The notes below the pieces were generated by a model. It made no database searches, had not been told where the DNA came from, and was given only the letters and a program-made list of their open reading frames with translations. A DNA stretch of 64,000 bases from Actinostola sp. cb2023 (Eukaryota > Cnidaria > Anthozoa > Actiniaria > Actinostolidae), in contig JAUJYZ010000251.1 of NCBI GenBank assembly GCA_033675265.1, positions 257,433 through 321,432 of the forward strand, read 5' to 3'. Every line of letters begins with the position of its first letter. The stretch's first letter is position 1. Positions 1 through 11,399 of this stretch are shown here, piece after piece. Made by a program: the position numbers and the translations under genes.

Positions 1-123
1 GTTTAAAAAAGCTCGATGGCGCTTTCCTTTCCAGATGAATTCTTTGAAATTATTATTAAATGTCATTTTTCAGTCATCCAAATTCCAGACGACCGGGCTT
101 CCTGTGGTGGTACTGCTTCAGCC

Positions 124-261
124 ATGAGAAAGTACGGTCGATCTGTACATTTCGCCTGTACTGCGTTTTTTCTTTTTATTTATTTAGAATACAAGAAAGA
201 ATCAACTCCGTGGGACTGGGGACCGCTAGGCAAATGGAAATATTTTCCACAATGGAATCTG
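124..261 (+). CDS. Divergent AIG1/FAR-17a-type first exon (orphan or alternative first exon)
   Basis: ATG at 124 opens 46 codons ending at a CTG|GTAATG donor (exon 124-261, phase 0). The translation lines up end to end with exon 1 of the AIG1-like gene that starts at 704: both have HFA at the start of a hydrophobic segment, then a polar stretch, then G-x-W-K-Y, and both end in Asn-Leu at a phase-0 donor. The residue that is the catalytic Thr of AIG1 (KYLT in the neighbour) is Pro here (KYFP). No matching exons 2-6 were found before 704, so this is either an alternative first exon that could splice to the exon at 1080, or the remnant of a tandem duplicate. The same frame is open back to an ATG at 16, but a good acceptor (tttttcag, ending near 73) suggests that the upstream part may be intronic. 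Confidence 0.55.
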
Positions 262-703
262 GTAATGTATTTAGTACAACAAACTTTCATAAACATTTTC
301 AAACATTTATCCACAACTGGCACAAACAGATGTAAGCTTTGCACCTAAAACCCAATATTCTTTGACATTTAATACACTCTAAGCCTACATTTAAAGTATT
401 TTTATAGCCCAAACAATCGATAAATTCGAATCGTTATTAAACTGATCGACAAACAAAAATCACAATTTCAGAGTTTCCCGCTCAAAAATCAAATCCATGA
501 AAAATATGCACAGTCGACTAGACTAGAGTCCGACGCGAATCAAACGAAAGTGATGGCGGATGATGTAAATAGATCTACTCAAAGCAAAATATAAATATGC
601 AACACGATACACAGAATCGATTCAATATTTCCCGCTCAAACCATCCGGCTTCGACTCTTCCCCAGATCCCGGCTTTAGCAGAGCAGTCGATAGTCATATC
701 AAA

Positions 704-3700
704 ATGGCTATCAGTATCGTAGGAACGTTGCCACACTTTGCATTTGCGATATATTTTATGGTAGTTATGTACCATGATCTAAAGATACAAACACCCGGTG
801 TCCTGGAGTTCGGATGGCGTTGGAAGTATTTAACTTTTCTAAATTTGGTGAGTCGAACAAAACGACCTTTGATCGAAGATTCGAAAATTCTTCGCAGAGC
901 GGAAACTCACATGTCTCTGCTGATGATTGCACAAGTGCAAAGATTTGGAAATTTCTCCATCCTTGATTTCTTTGCGCTTGTTTTAGAGTAGTAATAATAA
1001 TAATAAGAAGTGTTATCTAGCCATGATGAAATTCCTGTGGTACCATGAACTAATGTTATGATGCCATTATTGTTTACAGGTATCCCAGTTGACATTCTTT
1101 GTACTAGCATCACTCATAGACGTTGTCACTCTGCTAAGAGGGCAAGAAACTAAATGGATTGTCTCAGTTAGGGATGTTTTATTTGCATCAATTGTATTTC
1201 CCATTGGCGTTGTAAGTATAAATATCCCTGCAAGAACAACGTAAGTGATCTCTGATCAAAATCTAAATTCTCCTTGAGATTCTATGAATTTCAAAGGAGA
1301 ATTTGGGTTTTGATCACAAGTCACTTCGTTCTTGCAGTGAGCCCTTCAATTATTTATACAGTAGAGAAACCCCTATAGAATTTTGGGGTGGAGGGGAGGA
1401 GGGATCAAAGGTTGTCAATGGGCCACCCTTTACCCAGGGTGCATCAGCTACCCAAGATAGTCACCCTTCACAGTCAACAGTTTGGTTGCCAACCTGTGAA
1501 TGTACCAATAGGGCAGGATGTCCAAAATAATGATCATTGGAACAATTAGTGTAAATTTGACTCTGGAACCCAGGATAGCTTACACATTGAAAACAAGGCA
1601 AATGAACTTTCAAGAAACAATTTTCAAGATTCGCCCATAAGGCAGGTGTATTGGCAGGTGTATACTTCTGTTTAAAAATATACGACTTGTGTGAAATATA
1701 GTACTTATCGGTAAAATTATACTACTTGTTTGAAAATATAACACTTGTTACTGAGTAAATATATACGACTTGCTTGAAAATATACGACTTGCTGTGAAAA
1801 TATACGACTTGAATCGCTTCGATTATACTACTTGAAATGAAAATATACGACTTGCTTGAAAATATAAGACTTGCTTGAAAATATACGACTTGCTTGAAAA
1901 TATACGACTTGAATTGCTTCGACTTGCTTGAAATTAAAATATACGACTTGCTTGAAAATATACGACTTGAATTGCTTCGACTTGCTTGAAAATATAAGAC
2001 TTGCTTGAAAATATACGACTTGCTTGAAAATATAAGACTTCAAAGGCACCCGCGATCGGTGGTCAGCAGTGGCACGATGAATACCCCGAGGGGGGAGGAG
2101 TGGATAACGGCTATACACAGGCTACAGCCATCATGGAGAACGAGAATGAAGCTTTGTTAGAAGTATTACAAATTGGAAAAAATCTTAACGAAGAAGTACA
2201 GAGAAACCGTTTTATACGGAGCCTTTTTAGTGCCATTGATCACACTTTTTTCTAGCGACCGGTTTGGCATCAACCACTTTTTTTTGCCGACTTTTTTGCA
2301 TCAACCAATTTTTTATGCCGTGATTTTTGCATCGACCACTTTTTTTTGCTGTGATTTTTGCTGACTTTTTGGTCGACTTTTTGGCCGTGATTTTGGCCGA
2401 CTTTTTGGCCGTGATTTTTGCCATGATTTTTGATTATCGACTGGTTAGTCCAGAGAGATTGGTGGGTAGTCAAGGTTTGTGTATGTTTTTTTGGGGTGGA
2501 GTTGAAGGGAGAAGGATAGGGGTGATGTTCATGGGGGAGGGGGCAATGGGATATGGGAACTGGAACAGTGGAAGAGAGTGTAAATTTATGGGATTAAATG
2601 TAGGGATATGGGGGAGGAAGCGATTGGATGAGGGTGTGATTAGCAGGTGAGGGGCTGTGGGAGACGGGAAGGGGGAGAGAGTGTTGAGAGTGTGAGGGGG
2701 GGGGGGGGGGGGGGAGGAGGTTTGCAATTTGAAATGGAAGAAAAGGAGAAATGAGGGGTGAAGGGAAGTAGGTGGATTGAGAGTGGATGTTGGGGATGCA
2801 GGGAGTTATTCAAGGGGGGTGAAGTGGAGGGAAGGTGAAGTTTTTCAGGAGGGAAAAAAGGGAATAACAAGTGGGAGAGATGGGTGGAATGGATGTGGAG
2901 ATGCAAGAGTGTGATGCAGAGAAATGGATGGTAGAAAGGATGGAGAAAGAAGAAAGAGATGGAAAGTAAGCGGATATAGTGACAGATATAGATATGTATC
3001 AAGTGACGGATATAGATATGGATGATAGAAAAGAGGAGAAGAATGAAAGAAGTGGAATGTGAGTGGAAAAGTAGAGTGACAGGTAGAGAGATGGATGTTT
3101 GAAATGAAGAGAAGAGGGAAGTGGAAAGTATGTGGAATAGCTAAAGTGACAGAGAAATGGACGAAGGATATCCAATCCGGCTTCCTCCCCCATATCCCTA
3201 CATTTTATTCCCCCATAAATTTACACTCTTCCAGTTCCCATATTCCATTGCCCCCTCCCCCCCCCCCCCCCCCCCTCCCCCCTCCCCCCTCCCCCCCCCC
3301 CTCCCCCCCCCCTCCCCCCTCCCCCAAGTCTTATATTTTCAAGCAAGTCGTATATTTTAATTTCAAGCAAGTCGAAGCAATTCAAGTCGTATATTTTCAA
3401 GCAAGTCGTATATTTTCAAGCAAGTCGTATATATTTACTCAGTAACAAGTGTTATATTTTCAAACACTGTAAAATTTTACCGATAAGTACTATATTTCAC
3501 ACAAGCCGTATATTTTTTAACAGAAGTATTTTTGTCCGGATCGGCGCGCCATAGTTTGGTGCCAGCTCAGTGCATCGTTCTACTCTTGATGTCCTTGACT
3601 ATTTTTTTATAAGTGAGGAGAACCAAAATCCTCAAAAATTTCTAAGTCCCACTCGTGTGTTCGGAAAAGTTCCTTTTACGTAATTGGTTAACCCATACAC

Positions 3701-5837
3701 AACGATACTACCGAGAGAGTCGACTGTGATGAAAATAATACACTAACAAAACATATTTTCTAGTTTGTTGCAGTGACTTTCTGGGGTATCTATGCTATAG
3801 ACCGCGAACTCATTTTCCCTACCTTCTTGGATTCTGTGATCCCAAATTGGATAAATCATGCTTTGGTATGTAATAAATCAATGATTAATGATGTTCATTT
3901 CTTTTATCCATTTTTATTATTTTATATTATATTATATTTTTATTTATTTATTTTTATTTCACTCAGTTGTAAAACGCACTGAGATCAATATTTAGTGCGT
4001 TTTTAAACGCACTAAATATTAAAATTAAGAATGTCATTTATTATTGATTATTGATGTTGTATGTTGTTAAACTTTTATCAGATATTATGAACTGTGGTAT
4101 GCAAGTTATTATAGAAGACCTCTTTAGCTTCGTATGTAAATTGCCCATTTCAAACCATGTAATGTTTACATGATATTCTCTGGAGAATAATGTTCCTTTA
4201 TATTTCTGAAAGTTATTTGTTCATATTCACCTGGATATGAAAACATTTGAAAGGACTAATTCTCCAGAGAACACCATGTTTTCATCACATGGTTTGAAAT
4301 GGGCAATTTACATACAAATTAGCTAAAGAGGTCTATTAGATCATGACATTAGAGTTAAAATCATAATAGATTTCAATGTGGTTTAATGATTGCAACAGTA
4401 ATTATATATTCTTAAATATATAATAGACAACGTTTTGAAGTTTGGTAATGTCATTATCAAGTAAATCTAGGAAATTAATATATATAACGTTTACCTCTTG
4501 AAACTCAGCAATAAAATATATACTAAATGTGAAACACATATTTTGTTTTTTTGTTTTCTACATAGCATACTTGGTGTGCTGTTGCCGTCATACTGGAGAG
4601 TGCTATTAATTGTCATGTTTACCCCAGAAACAGAGTAGGAATATTGTTTTTGCTTGGTTTTGGTGCAATCTATATCTCGTGGTAAGTATTATTCTAAATT
4701 CTGACAATTGAATTTAACCCAAAATATTGAATTCTCCGGATGCCTTGCATTTTGTGCATGTGTTATAGCTTATTGTATGCTCCTCAGTAAAAGTAATACA
4801 TAGAAGATCTTTTGAATACTGTATAGCAACACAGAGGTATCTGTATGTTTCTTTGAGATATGCAGAACTCTCTGATATGTTTTGGTCAGGTCTTCATGTA
4901 GCTGCACAAAAGTCCTGGCTAATTGTTCTATTGTCGTTCTATGTAGTGTTTTTACATAAAAAATAATAGCCAGGACAATTTGTGCAGAATAGCTGTATTG
5001 AATAGTTGTACTGAATAGCTAGTACCTTTACTGTCTGTGTAAATAATAGTTATTATGAATTTGTATTATATTACTATGCTATACTGAATAGCTAGTACCT
5101 TTACTGTCTGTTTAAATAATAATTATTATGATGAAGGTAAACGAGAAGATAAATCACTTTATTTGATCGAATATTTCGGCTACCAACTGATCGAATAAAA
5201 TGATTTATCTTCTTGTTGTAATATTTTTTATAACACTATAATTATGGTACAAATAAAGATTGATTGATACTTGATGCAGCTACACGAAGACCTTGCCAAT
5301 GTTTTACAAAGAAGCTACTGATTTGATATCAATATGTATCAATATTAATAACATGTTTTCATAGGATTTCATACATTGCTTATGCTCAAGACTACTGGGT
5401 CTATCCATTCCTACGTGTCATGGAAAACTCTGTACGTGTTGCTTTCTTCGCTGTTTGCGCTATTCTTTTAACTTTCTTCTACTTTCTGGGCAAATGGATG
5501 ACCAATGCAATATGGGGAGGTAAGATGCAACGCACAAACATTATTGTAGTGGCAAATCTAATTTGGTGGCAATTACTAAGGCACATGTCTATATTCCACA
5601 TCCCGTCAGGGTTTGTAAGGTCCTTAGTGTTTCTTGAATGTTCCTCCAGCGTGGGTTTGTTACCACTCTTTAGTGGAAATTAACTGTACTGTCAATCAAT
5701 CAATTAGTAATGCACAGAACATTTGGAATTACTTTACTTACTTTCTATTTGTTTTGTTTGATTTAGGGAAAGTAAGTGCAGAAATGGCACAGGAAAAGAA
5801 ACAGGCAAACAAGAAGAAAGTCAAGAAAGTTGAATAG
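704..5837 (+). CDS. AIG1/FAR-17a/ADTRP family membrane hydrolase, six exons
   Basis: Exons are 704-847, 1080-1211, 3764-3865, 4566-4681, 5365-5519 and 5767-5837, all with GT-AG borders and intron phases 0,0,0,2,1. They encode 239 residues, close to the usual 230-245 for AIG1 and ADTRP. Members of this multipass ER/plasma-membrane family are threonine hydrolases of fatty-acid esters of hydroxy fatty acids. Family signatures visible here are WKYLTFLNL (Thr44 at the catalytic Thr position), RDVLFASIVFPIGVFVAVTFW, AIDRELIFP, and NHALHT, which supplies the conserved His (124 or 127). YWVYPFLRVM and a late YFLGKWMTNAIWG follow. The C-terminus ends KKVE, which fits the KKxx ER-retrieval signal. Intron 2 carries a 1.9-kb inverted-repeat insertion and intron 3 a MITE. 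A possible AATAAA lies at 6180-6185. The start is the only ATG before the first transmembrane segment. Confidence 0.9.
1662..3529. mobile_element. Large foldback element with minisatellite arms and purine-rich core
   Basis: The ends are inverted copies of each other: about 1662-1860 reads as the reverse complement of about 3330-3529. The arms are largely built from a roughly 19-bp unit (TTGAAAATATACGACTTGC and variants). The symmetry continues inward, since 2536-2625 is the inverse of about 3165-3258. The left arm carries about 0.5 kb of extra sequence (about 2040-2530), including a degenerate run of ctttttggccgtgattttt. The core, about 2640-3150, is extremely purine-rich on the + strand, and the arms meet poly(G) (2696-2714) and poly(C) (3250-3325) tracts. 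The element lies wholly within intron 2 of the AIG1-like gene. No transposase was seen. Confidence 0.7.
4116..4335. mobile_element. Foldback MITE (family with AGACCTCTTTAGCT ends), copy 1
   Basis: Terminal inverted repeats of about 50 bp begin AGACCTCTTTAGCT and contain AAATTGCCCATTTCAAACCATG. The internal TCTCTGGAGAAT is also mirrored. A second copy lies at 29934-30137 in an intron of gene A. It sits in intron 3 of the AIG1-like gene and has no coding capacity. Confidence 0.8.
4889..5225. repeat. Intronic hairpins and short direct repeat
   Basis: A stem-loop pairs about 4898-4925 (gctgcacaaaagtcctggct) with about 4966-4990 (agccaggacaatttgtgcag). The phrase tgaatagctagtacctttactgtctg appears twice (about 5023 and 5088). 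A second stem-loop pairs gaagataaatcactttattt (about 5143) with aaatgatttatcttctt (about 5198). All lie in intron 4 of the AIG1-like gene and look like fragments of non-autonomous elements. Confidence 0.55.
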
Positions 5838-6500
5838 TTCTTACCTTGATTATCATTAGGGGGCTTTTATTTATCATGGCAGGGGTTTGGCAAGGGATTA
5901 TGTTGTTTTGGGAAGTCAGTGTAGGTGGTTGAAATTTGTAGCAAGTTTATGGGGTGGCCATTATATAAAACTACTAAAACGACAGGGGTTTGTTAAAATG
6001 TTTTAAGTATCATCAGACTGGACATCTTGCAGTTTTAATAATACTAATACTAATAATACTTTATTATTTATAAAGCACTTTTCCTAGTGCTCAAAGCGCT
6101 ATCTAGATTATAATTACAATGATAAAAATACTAATACTATAATTCCTAAAAAAATTAATCTATTAACATACATGTATACAATAAAATAAATTTTGCCTCC
6201 CCCTCTTGCCGTAATCAATTAAAAGCTTCTGAAAAGACACCTTGCACAGCCGTTGGATATCACCAGTGCATTGCCAGTCATTATTCAAGCTCATATATAA
6301 TCATCACTAACGTCCATTGCGAGTGGGATGTGTTTTGGGATGGGAGGATTTATGTAACAAAAATACCTTCCCCTCCCCCCTTACCCTCATTTTTCTTGAC
6401 CCTAACCCCCTATCTCAAAACTCTGTAACTACCAATAATGTATTTTATCGTTATGTTATTAACACAACTACCAATAAATCCTGGCATTTAGTATTCTTAA
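5838..6500. other. 3' flank of the AIG1-like gene with a retroposon tail
   Basis: This is presumed 3' UTR and flank. About 6034-6130 resembles the 3' tail of a SINE or LINE in inverse orientation: on the - strand it reads ...GCGCTTTGAGCACTAGGAAAAGTGC..., then TTTATAAATAATAAAG and TA-rich trinucleotide repeats. No other gene was seen. Confidence 0.45.
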
Positions 6501-7560
6501 GTACAAGGGTGCACAGTGTATACACAATAGCACAGGGTGTGCATGTACTGAGAGTGCATTATGTACAAGGGTGTGCAGGGTGTATAAGCATGCACACTGT
6601 ATAAAAGGGTGTGCAGGTATCAAACTGCATATACAATGGTGTACTGGGAGTGCATTATGTACAAGGGCGTATAAGTGTGCACAGGGCATATCAGTGCGCA
6701 TGTATCAAACTGCAGATACAAGGGTGCATAGTGGTGCACAAGTTAAAAAGCAAATAAATAAGTTCAAAAAGGGTGTGAAATGCATACATGAGTGTGCAGG
6801 GTATACAAGGGTGCACAGTGCATAATGGTGCGCATGTAAAAAAGTCTGATGCATACACGAGTGTGCAGGGTATACAAGGGTGTGCAATGTAATGGTGCGC
6901 AAGTTAAAAAGGGTATGAATAAAAAGGTTAGGAGTGTTTCTGCTATACAAGGGTGCGTAGTGTGTATAATATGGTGCGCAAGTTCAAAGGGGTGTGCAAT
7001 ACATACATGAGTGTGCAGTGTGTATAGTGGTGCGTAAGTTAAAAAGGGTGTACAATGCGTACACGAGTGTGCAGGGTATACAAAGGTGTGCAGGGTATAC
7101 AAGGGTGCGTAAGTTCATAAAGGGTGTGTAATGCATACATGAGTGTGCAGGGTATACAAGGGTGCGCAGTGTGTACAATGGTGCGTAAGTTCTAAAGGGT
7201 GTACAATGCGTACGTGAGTGTGCAGGGTATACAAGGGTGCGCAGTGTGTATAATGGTGCGTAGGTTCTAAAGGGTGTACAATGCGTACGTGACTGTGCAG
7301 GGTATACAAGGGTGCGCAGTGTGTACAATGGTGCGTAAGTTCTAAAGGGTGTGTAATGCATACACGAGTGTGCAGGGTATACAAGGGTGCGCAGTGTGTA
7401 TAATGGTACGCAATACGTACGAGTGTACAGGGTATACAGGTGCGTGCATGGTGTACAATGGTGTGCAGGTTATATAAGTCTGTTGTATGTACAAGGCTGT
7501 GCAGTTTATATGAGGATGTATTATGGTGTGCATAACATACAAGGGTGTGTACAAGACCTC
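6500..7560. repeat. Degenerate GT-rich minisatellite, 75-bp period
   Basis: The phrase gtgtgcagggtatacaaggg recurs throughout. In the best-preserved part the phrase tacNNgagtgtgcag starts at 7136, 7211, 7286 and 7361, an exact 75-bp spacing. Toward 6500 the units become irregular. Because 75 is a multiple of three, long cysteine- and histidine-rich reading frames run along the - strand, but these have no other sign of coding. Confidence 0.85.
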
Positions 7561-8717
7561 GGTCAAATGGAATTCAACAATCATTTTTATTAATCAAATA
7601 AACTCAATCTTACAATGTAAAATCCCTTAAATAATTGCGCGCAAGCAAGAGAGCTGTCAGCTATATGTACCTCGGTACAGTGAAACTCCAATATAACAAT
7701 GTGCTAATGGTTGCGAGAGAAATGTGTTCATGCCAGGCTACGTAACCCAAGGTCATCACTTCGTGTTATACGTACTTTGTGCTGGTTATGTTACGTGTTA
7801 TGTTACGTGGTTACGTGTTAAAGCACGCATAACCTTACGTGACAACCTTGAATTCCGCACCCTGAAGCAGACGATAAAAAGGGTTGTCGACTTTTAACTG
7901 GCAAAAGGATTGCATGTCCACTGTACCAAGAAACTTTAAAATCATCCAACAAGTATCAATTGAACAACGAACGTTCTAAACAGGAACCGAGCCAATAGAG
8001 TAGATTGCAGAAATCACGCAACCGTTTTAGAGTGTTCATTGAAGTCCCGGATTGAAATTCCTGTCATCTTCATGTTGTATCGACTATCTTTCTATAGATG
8101 TTTTATTATAATCGTAAAGGCTAAAACATTGCATGGCGGCCGATCTTCGGGTGTTGTAGAATGCAGGCTCTCAGTTCAAAGATGTTAAAAACACCTGAAA
8201 CATACAAGAAATTCATGAGAACCTGGAGTGGAACACAACGTTAGTTTTAGGGGCGACGGTACTATCAACATGTGTACTATATTATCAAGTGAACTTTCAT
8301 CTGGTGTATTGTAATCGTGCTTCCAGGTTTCTTGTTTCCAGTCATTGATTTACAGTTTACGTACAACGAAATCTCCGATAAAGCATGAAATAGTATGAAC
8401 TTAGCTTTATATTCCGTCGAGTTACGAAGACAAACAGCTAGCAGTTGAACGGTGCGTGTGCCAGGTGCGCGACAACAATCGGAACTTTGAACTGTCCGAT
8501 GGCTCACTGAACAACTGGATAATAAGGAGTGCTACTGATGGTTCGTTTACGGCGTCTACTTGGCAAAGGCTCCCGTTCATTGCTTATTCACGGAGATGAT
8601 AGCACTGATAGGTCATAGCTACGTAGCGCAACATCGGCTCCAACATGTCTGCATGGTAAACGAGTAGTACACTTGTTGGTGCTGAAACGACAGCAAATAA
8701 TACGTTGTTAAAGTAAA
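7561..8717. other. No gene recognised
   Basis: I found no convincing exon, RNA gene or long repeat in this stretch. A short tandem (ttatgttacgtg) occurs near 7788-7810. Confidence 0.4.
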
Positions 8718-8935
8718 TCGGGCGACAAAATCATGCGACTTGTCGTGTAGCATTGCCATGTTGTAAGCTGTACAACGCCGTTGCGCGTATCATCACCGAA
8801 GTGCAACAATTTGTTGGAATCGAAGAAGAGTGTACTTTGTGGGTGTACATGGTTGTGCTCTCGTGTAGTAATATGCGCAACACCGCTGTACAGCTTGTAA
8901 CGCAGCAATGTTGCACGATAAGTTGCAGTTTCGTA
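8718..8935. mobile_element. Foldback MITE, TTGC-rich hAT-like type
   Basis: The left part (gcgacttgtcgtg ... gtaagctgtacaacgccg) is mirrored by the right part (gctgtacagcttgtaacg ... gcacgataagttgc). The vocabulary (GTTGC, GCGACAAGTTGC) matches the elements at 25730-25968 and 35611-35861. Assignment to hAT is a guess from the termini. Confidence 0.5.
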
Positions 8936-9034
8936 AGCGATACAATAGTCTTTATCCTTTGAGCGTTTTAAAAACAGTGGTCGCAAACATCGATCTGAAA
9001 CGAGCAAATACTTCATTAGTAAAACCTGAAAATA

Positions 9035-9172
9035 AGGCTCGGTTTACACTGGTGAAAACTGCACAAGCATCGTTGCGATACGCGAGCCCAAAGGTGCGAT
9101 AAAACCAACCACTGTGCTCGTGTATTGCATCGATGCTGGTGCATGCTTATTTCGCTAGTGTAAACCGGGTCT
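9035..9172. mobile_element. Short MITE with GGTTTACACT termini
   Basis: The left end ggctcggtttacactgg and right end gctagtgtaaaccgggtct are inverse copies. Inside, gcatcgttgcgatacg and gtattgcatcgatgc also pair. About 138 bp, no coding capacity. Confidence 0.65.
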
Positions 9173-9463
9173 AAAGCGTTAGATTACTAAGAAATCAACG
9201 TTGAAAACTACTGAAATGAGAAACAAGACTGTCGTTAGTAGAAACTGAAAAGGAAAACACGTTAGTGTTGAAAACAACTAAAAGAGAAAAGAGCCTGTTA
9301 GTAGTGCCTGAAAACAAATATAGAATACAAATACTAAACCCATGAAACATTACTTAATTAATAATATTCGTGAAAAAAAATCCTAGATTCTGATTGGCTA
9401 AGAGCAGTGCAATTACAAGGTAATTTGCACTGCGGTGAAACTACAATTTTTCCACGAATATTA

Positions 9464-9603
9464 CTAATGGTAATCAAATGGTTTCGAGAGTAATTTAGAA
9501 ATTAATTTGAACGAGTGTGTTTTCAAAAAGCCCAAAATGTCGGACATTTTTGAAAAACTCATCGTTCAAATTAATCCCAAATTGAACTGGAAACCATGAT
9601 TAC
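9464..9603. mobile_element. Foldback element
   Basis: About 9467-9520 (ggtaatcaaatggtttc ... ttaatttgaacgag) is the inverse of about 9559-9603 (ctcatcgttcaaattaat ... ggaaaccatgattacc). The flanking phrase attctgattggctaagagcagtgc (about 9388) and its near inverse may belong to the same or an adjacent element. Confidence 0.55.
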
Positions 9604-9787
9604 CTCTACAAATCAGAAAATGTAAAATCAAATCAAATGTGCAAATCTAAAGCTGAGCGCGTATCAAATGAGCGTCGTGACCACGTTAACGAATGGAATA
9701 AAAAATCCTCAATAAAACTCGGAGCCGGAAGTACAGTAAGAAATCATGATCTACAACAGAACTATGGTGCACACCGACATTCACACA

Positions 9788-10107
9788 CATTGCCGAAAGC
9801 ACAGAAACTATATTACAGCTAGATAAAGACTAATAGCGACCCCAATGGTCTCGGGGACCGATTGCCGGAAATACATGCCTAGTTTGTACTAAAACATTGC
9901 CGAAAACACAGCAACTATATTACAGCTAGATAAAGACTAATAGCGACCCCAATGGTCTCGGGACCAGTTGCCGGAAATACATGCCTAGTTTGTACTAAAA
10001 CATTGCCGAAAACACAGCAACTATATTACAGCTAGATAAAGACTAATAGCGACCCCAATGGTCTCGGGACCAGTTGCCGGAAATACATGCCTAGTTTGTA
10101 CAAAACA
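9788..10107. repeat. 106-bp tandem repeat, three copies
   Basis: The block beginning cattgccgaaaacacagcaac and ending tgcctagtttgtactaaaa is present three times with starts near 9788, 9895 and 10001. The last two copies are nearly identical and the first differs at several positions. Confidence 0.85.
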
Positions 10108-10357
10108 GGGGAAAAATTCAAGTGCAAAGTCCTTCATGTAACCCAACTCATCCAAGCATACAACTACACATTGATAAAAGAAAGTATCTAGAGTCGGTCA
10201 AAGTGTCAGTAGTGTTACGGCAGAGAATGGAGAGGAAGGATCACAGCGTGATCTTCCTCTCAAAAGTAAGTTAGCATGAATAAATATATAAATAAATAAC
10301 AATCATATAATTATTGCCAATTAGCCAAATTTCAACCTAAAATCAATGAATCCGTTC
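10108..10357. other. No gene recognised
   Basis: A small hairpin (aggaaggatcacagcgtgatcttcct, about 10233-10258) is followed by AAAA|GTAAGT, which could be a splice donor, but no open exon could be supported. Confidence 0.3.
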
Positions 10358-10546
10358 TGTGGCAAATACATTGGAAGACTGGGTACGAGTGTTATAATCA
10401 TCGATGGCAAAAACAATATTATCTCCAAACTGTATAGCCTGTCCAATGTGCTGTAGTGATATTTCCACTATAAAACACCTCGAAAACCTTGTAACTAATT
10501 CAGCCAATCAAAACACTCGAACCCAGTCTTCCAACATTTGCCACAG
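10358..10546. mobile_element. MITE with CTGTGGCAAAT termini
   Basis: The left end ctgtggcaaatacattggaa, continuing gactgggtacgagtgtt, is the inverse of the right end aacactcgaacccagtcttc, continuing caacatttgccacag. About 37-bp imperfect TIRs, 189 bp overall, non-coding. Confidence 0.75.
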
Positions 10547-11146
10547 AGCAGATAAATCGTTCAACTAAAGCTACCACTTGAAAATGAATAAACTACTTGA
10601 ATGAAGACTCGTCGTCGCAACCGAGTATGGTTGTTCTTGGTAGACTTGGCTGCAAGAGAGTTTAAATGCCATGGGATTGAATATCCAGGGTCTCCATGGC
10701 ATTTACAAGGTTGTGTTAGTATATCTAATCTAAGCCGGGCCAAAATGAATCGGAATGTGCACTAAATTTGGATTGAGCTAATCTAGAGTAAGACCATTAC
10801 CGTCGGTACGCACAACAAGGATTAGACCAAACATGGGAGGGGAGGGGAGGGGAACTAATGGTAAACCAAGTAAGCCAGATTACAAATTGTACCAACAAAA
10901 TCCTCCACCCTTCACTATACGTACTCGTACTTTTACCGATGCAAAGGGTGTGGACGGCAGTTAATTGCCGATCTACGATTTTAAAATCCCGATTGTGCGT
11001 AACAACGTGAACATCGTGGTGCCTGGTCAGCACTAACCTAAGACCTAATAACGCAGAAATCTTCCTAAAGCCGGGGTGTGGTTTAAATGAATGCGTGGTG
11101 CATGGTGAAAGTTGTCGTAGTTCCATTGGAAAACTACCCTAAAAGT

Positions 11147-11395
11147 TGGCCGATTGACCCTGGCCGATTGACCAGTCAAAACATCTACTGTTGTGTGTAC
11201 ACTGACCAGAACCACGGAACATAATGGTAAACTCTAGAACTAAGTAACGACTCAGACTCTCAGACAGCGTGATTTATGTTGTAGTATCCAGGTCCATTGT
11301 CTCCAGAGTTGGTCCAGCGTTGCTATCTCGTAGGCTAAGATATTGGAAAGCTAAACTAACATTGGCCGATTGACCCTGGCCGATTGACCAGTAAA
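11147..11395. repeat. Dispersed direct repeat GGCCGATTGACC
   Basis: The phrase ttggccgattgaccctggcc, continuing gattgaccag, occurs at about 11147-11178 and again at about 11362-11392. Each copy contains an internal doubling of ggccgattgacc. No protein-coding context. Confidence 0.6.
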
Positions 11396-11399
11396 AGTC

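Noticed and set aside
6468..7584. Cys/His-rich - strand frames
   Set aside because: Product of the 75-bp GT-rich minisatellite; no conserved domain.
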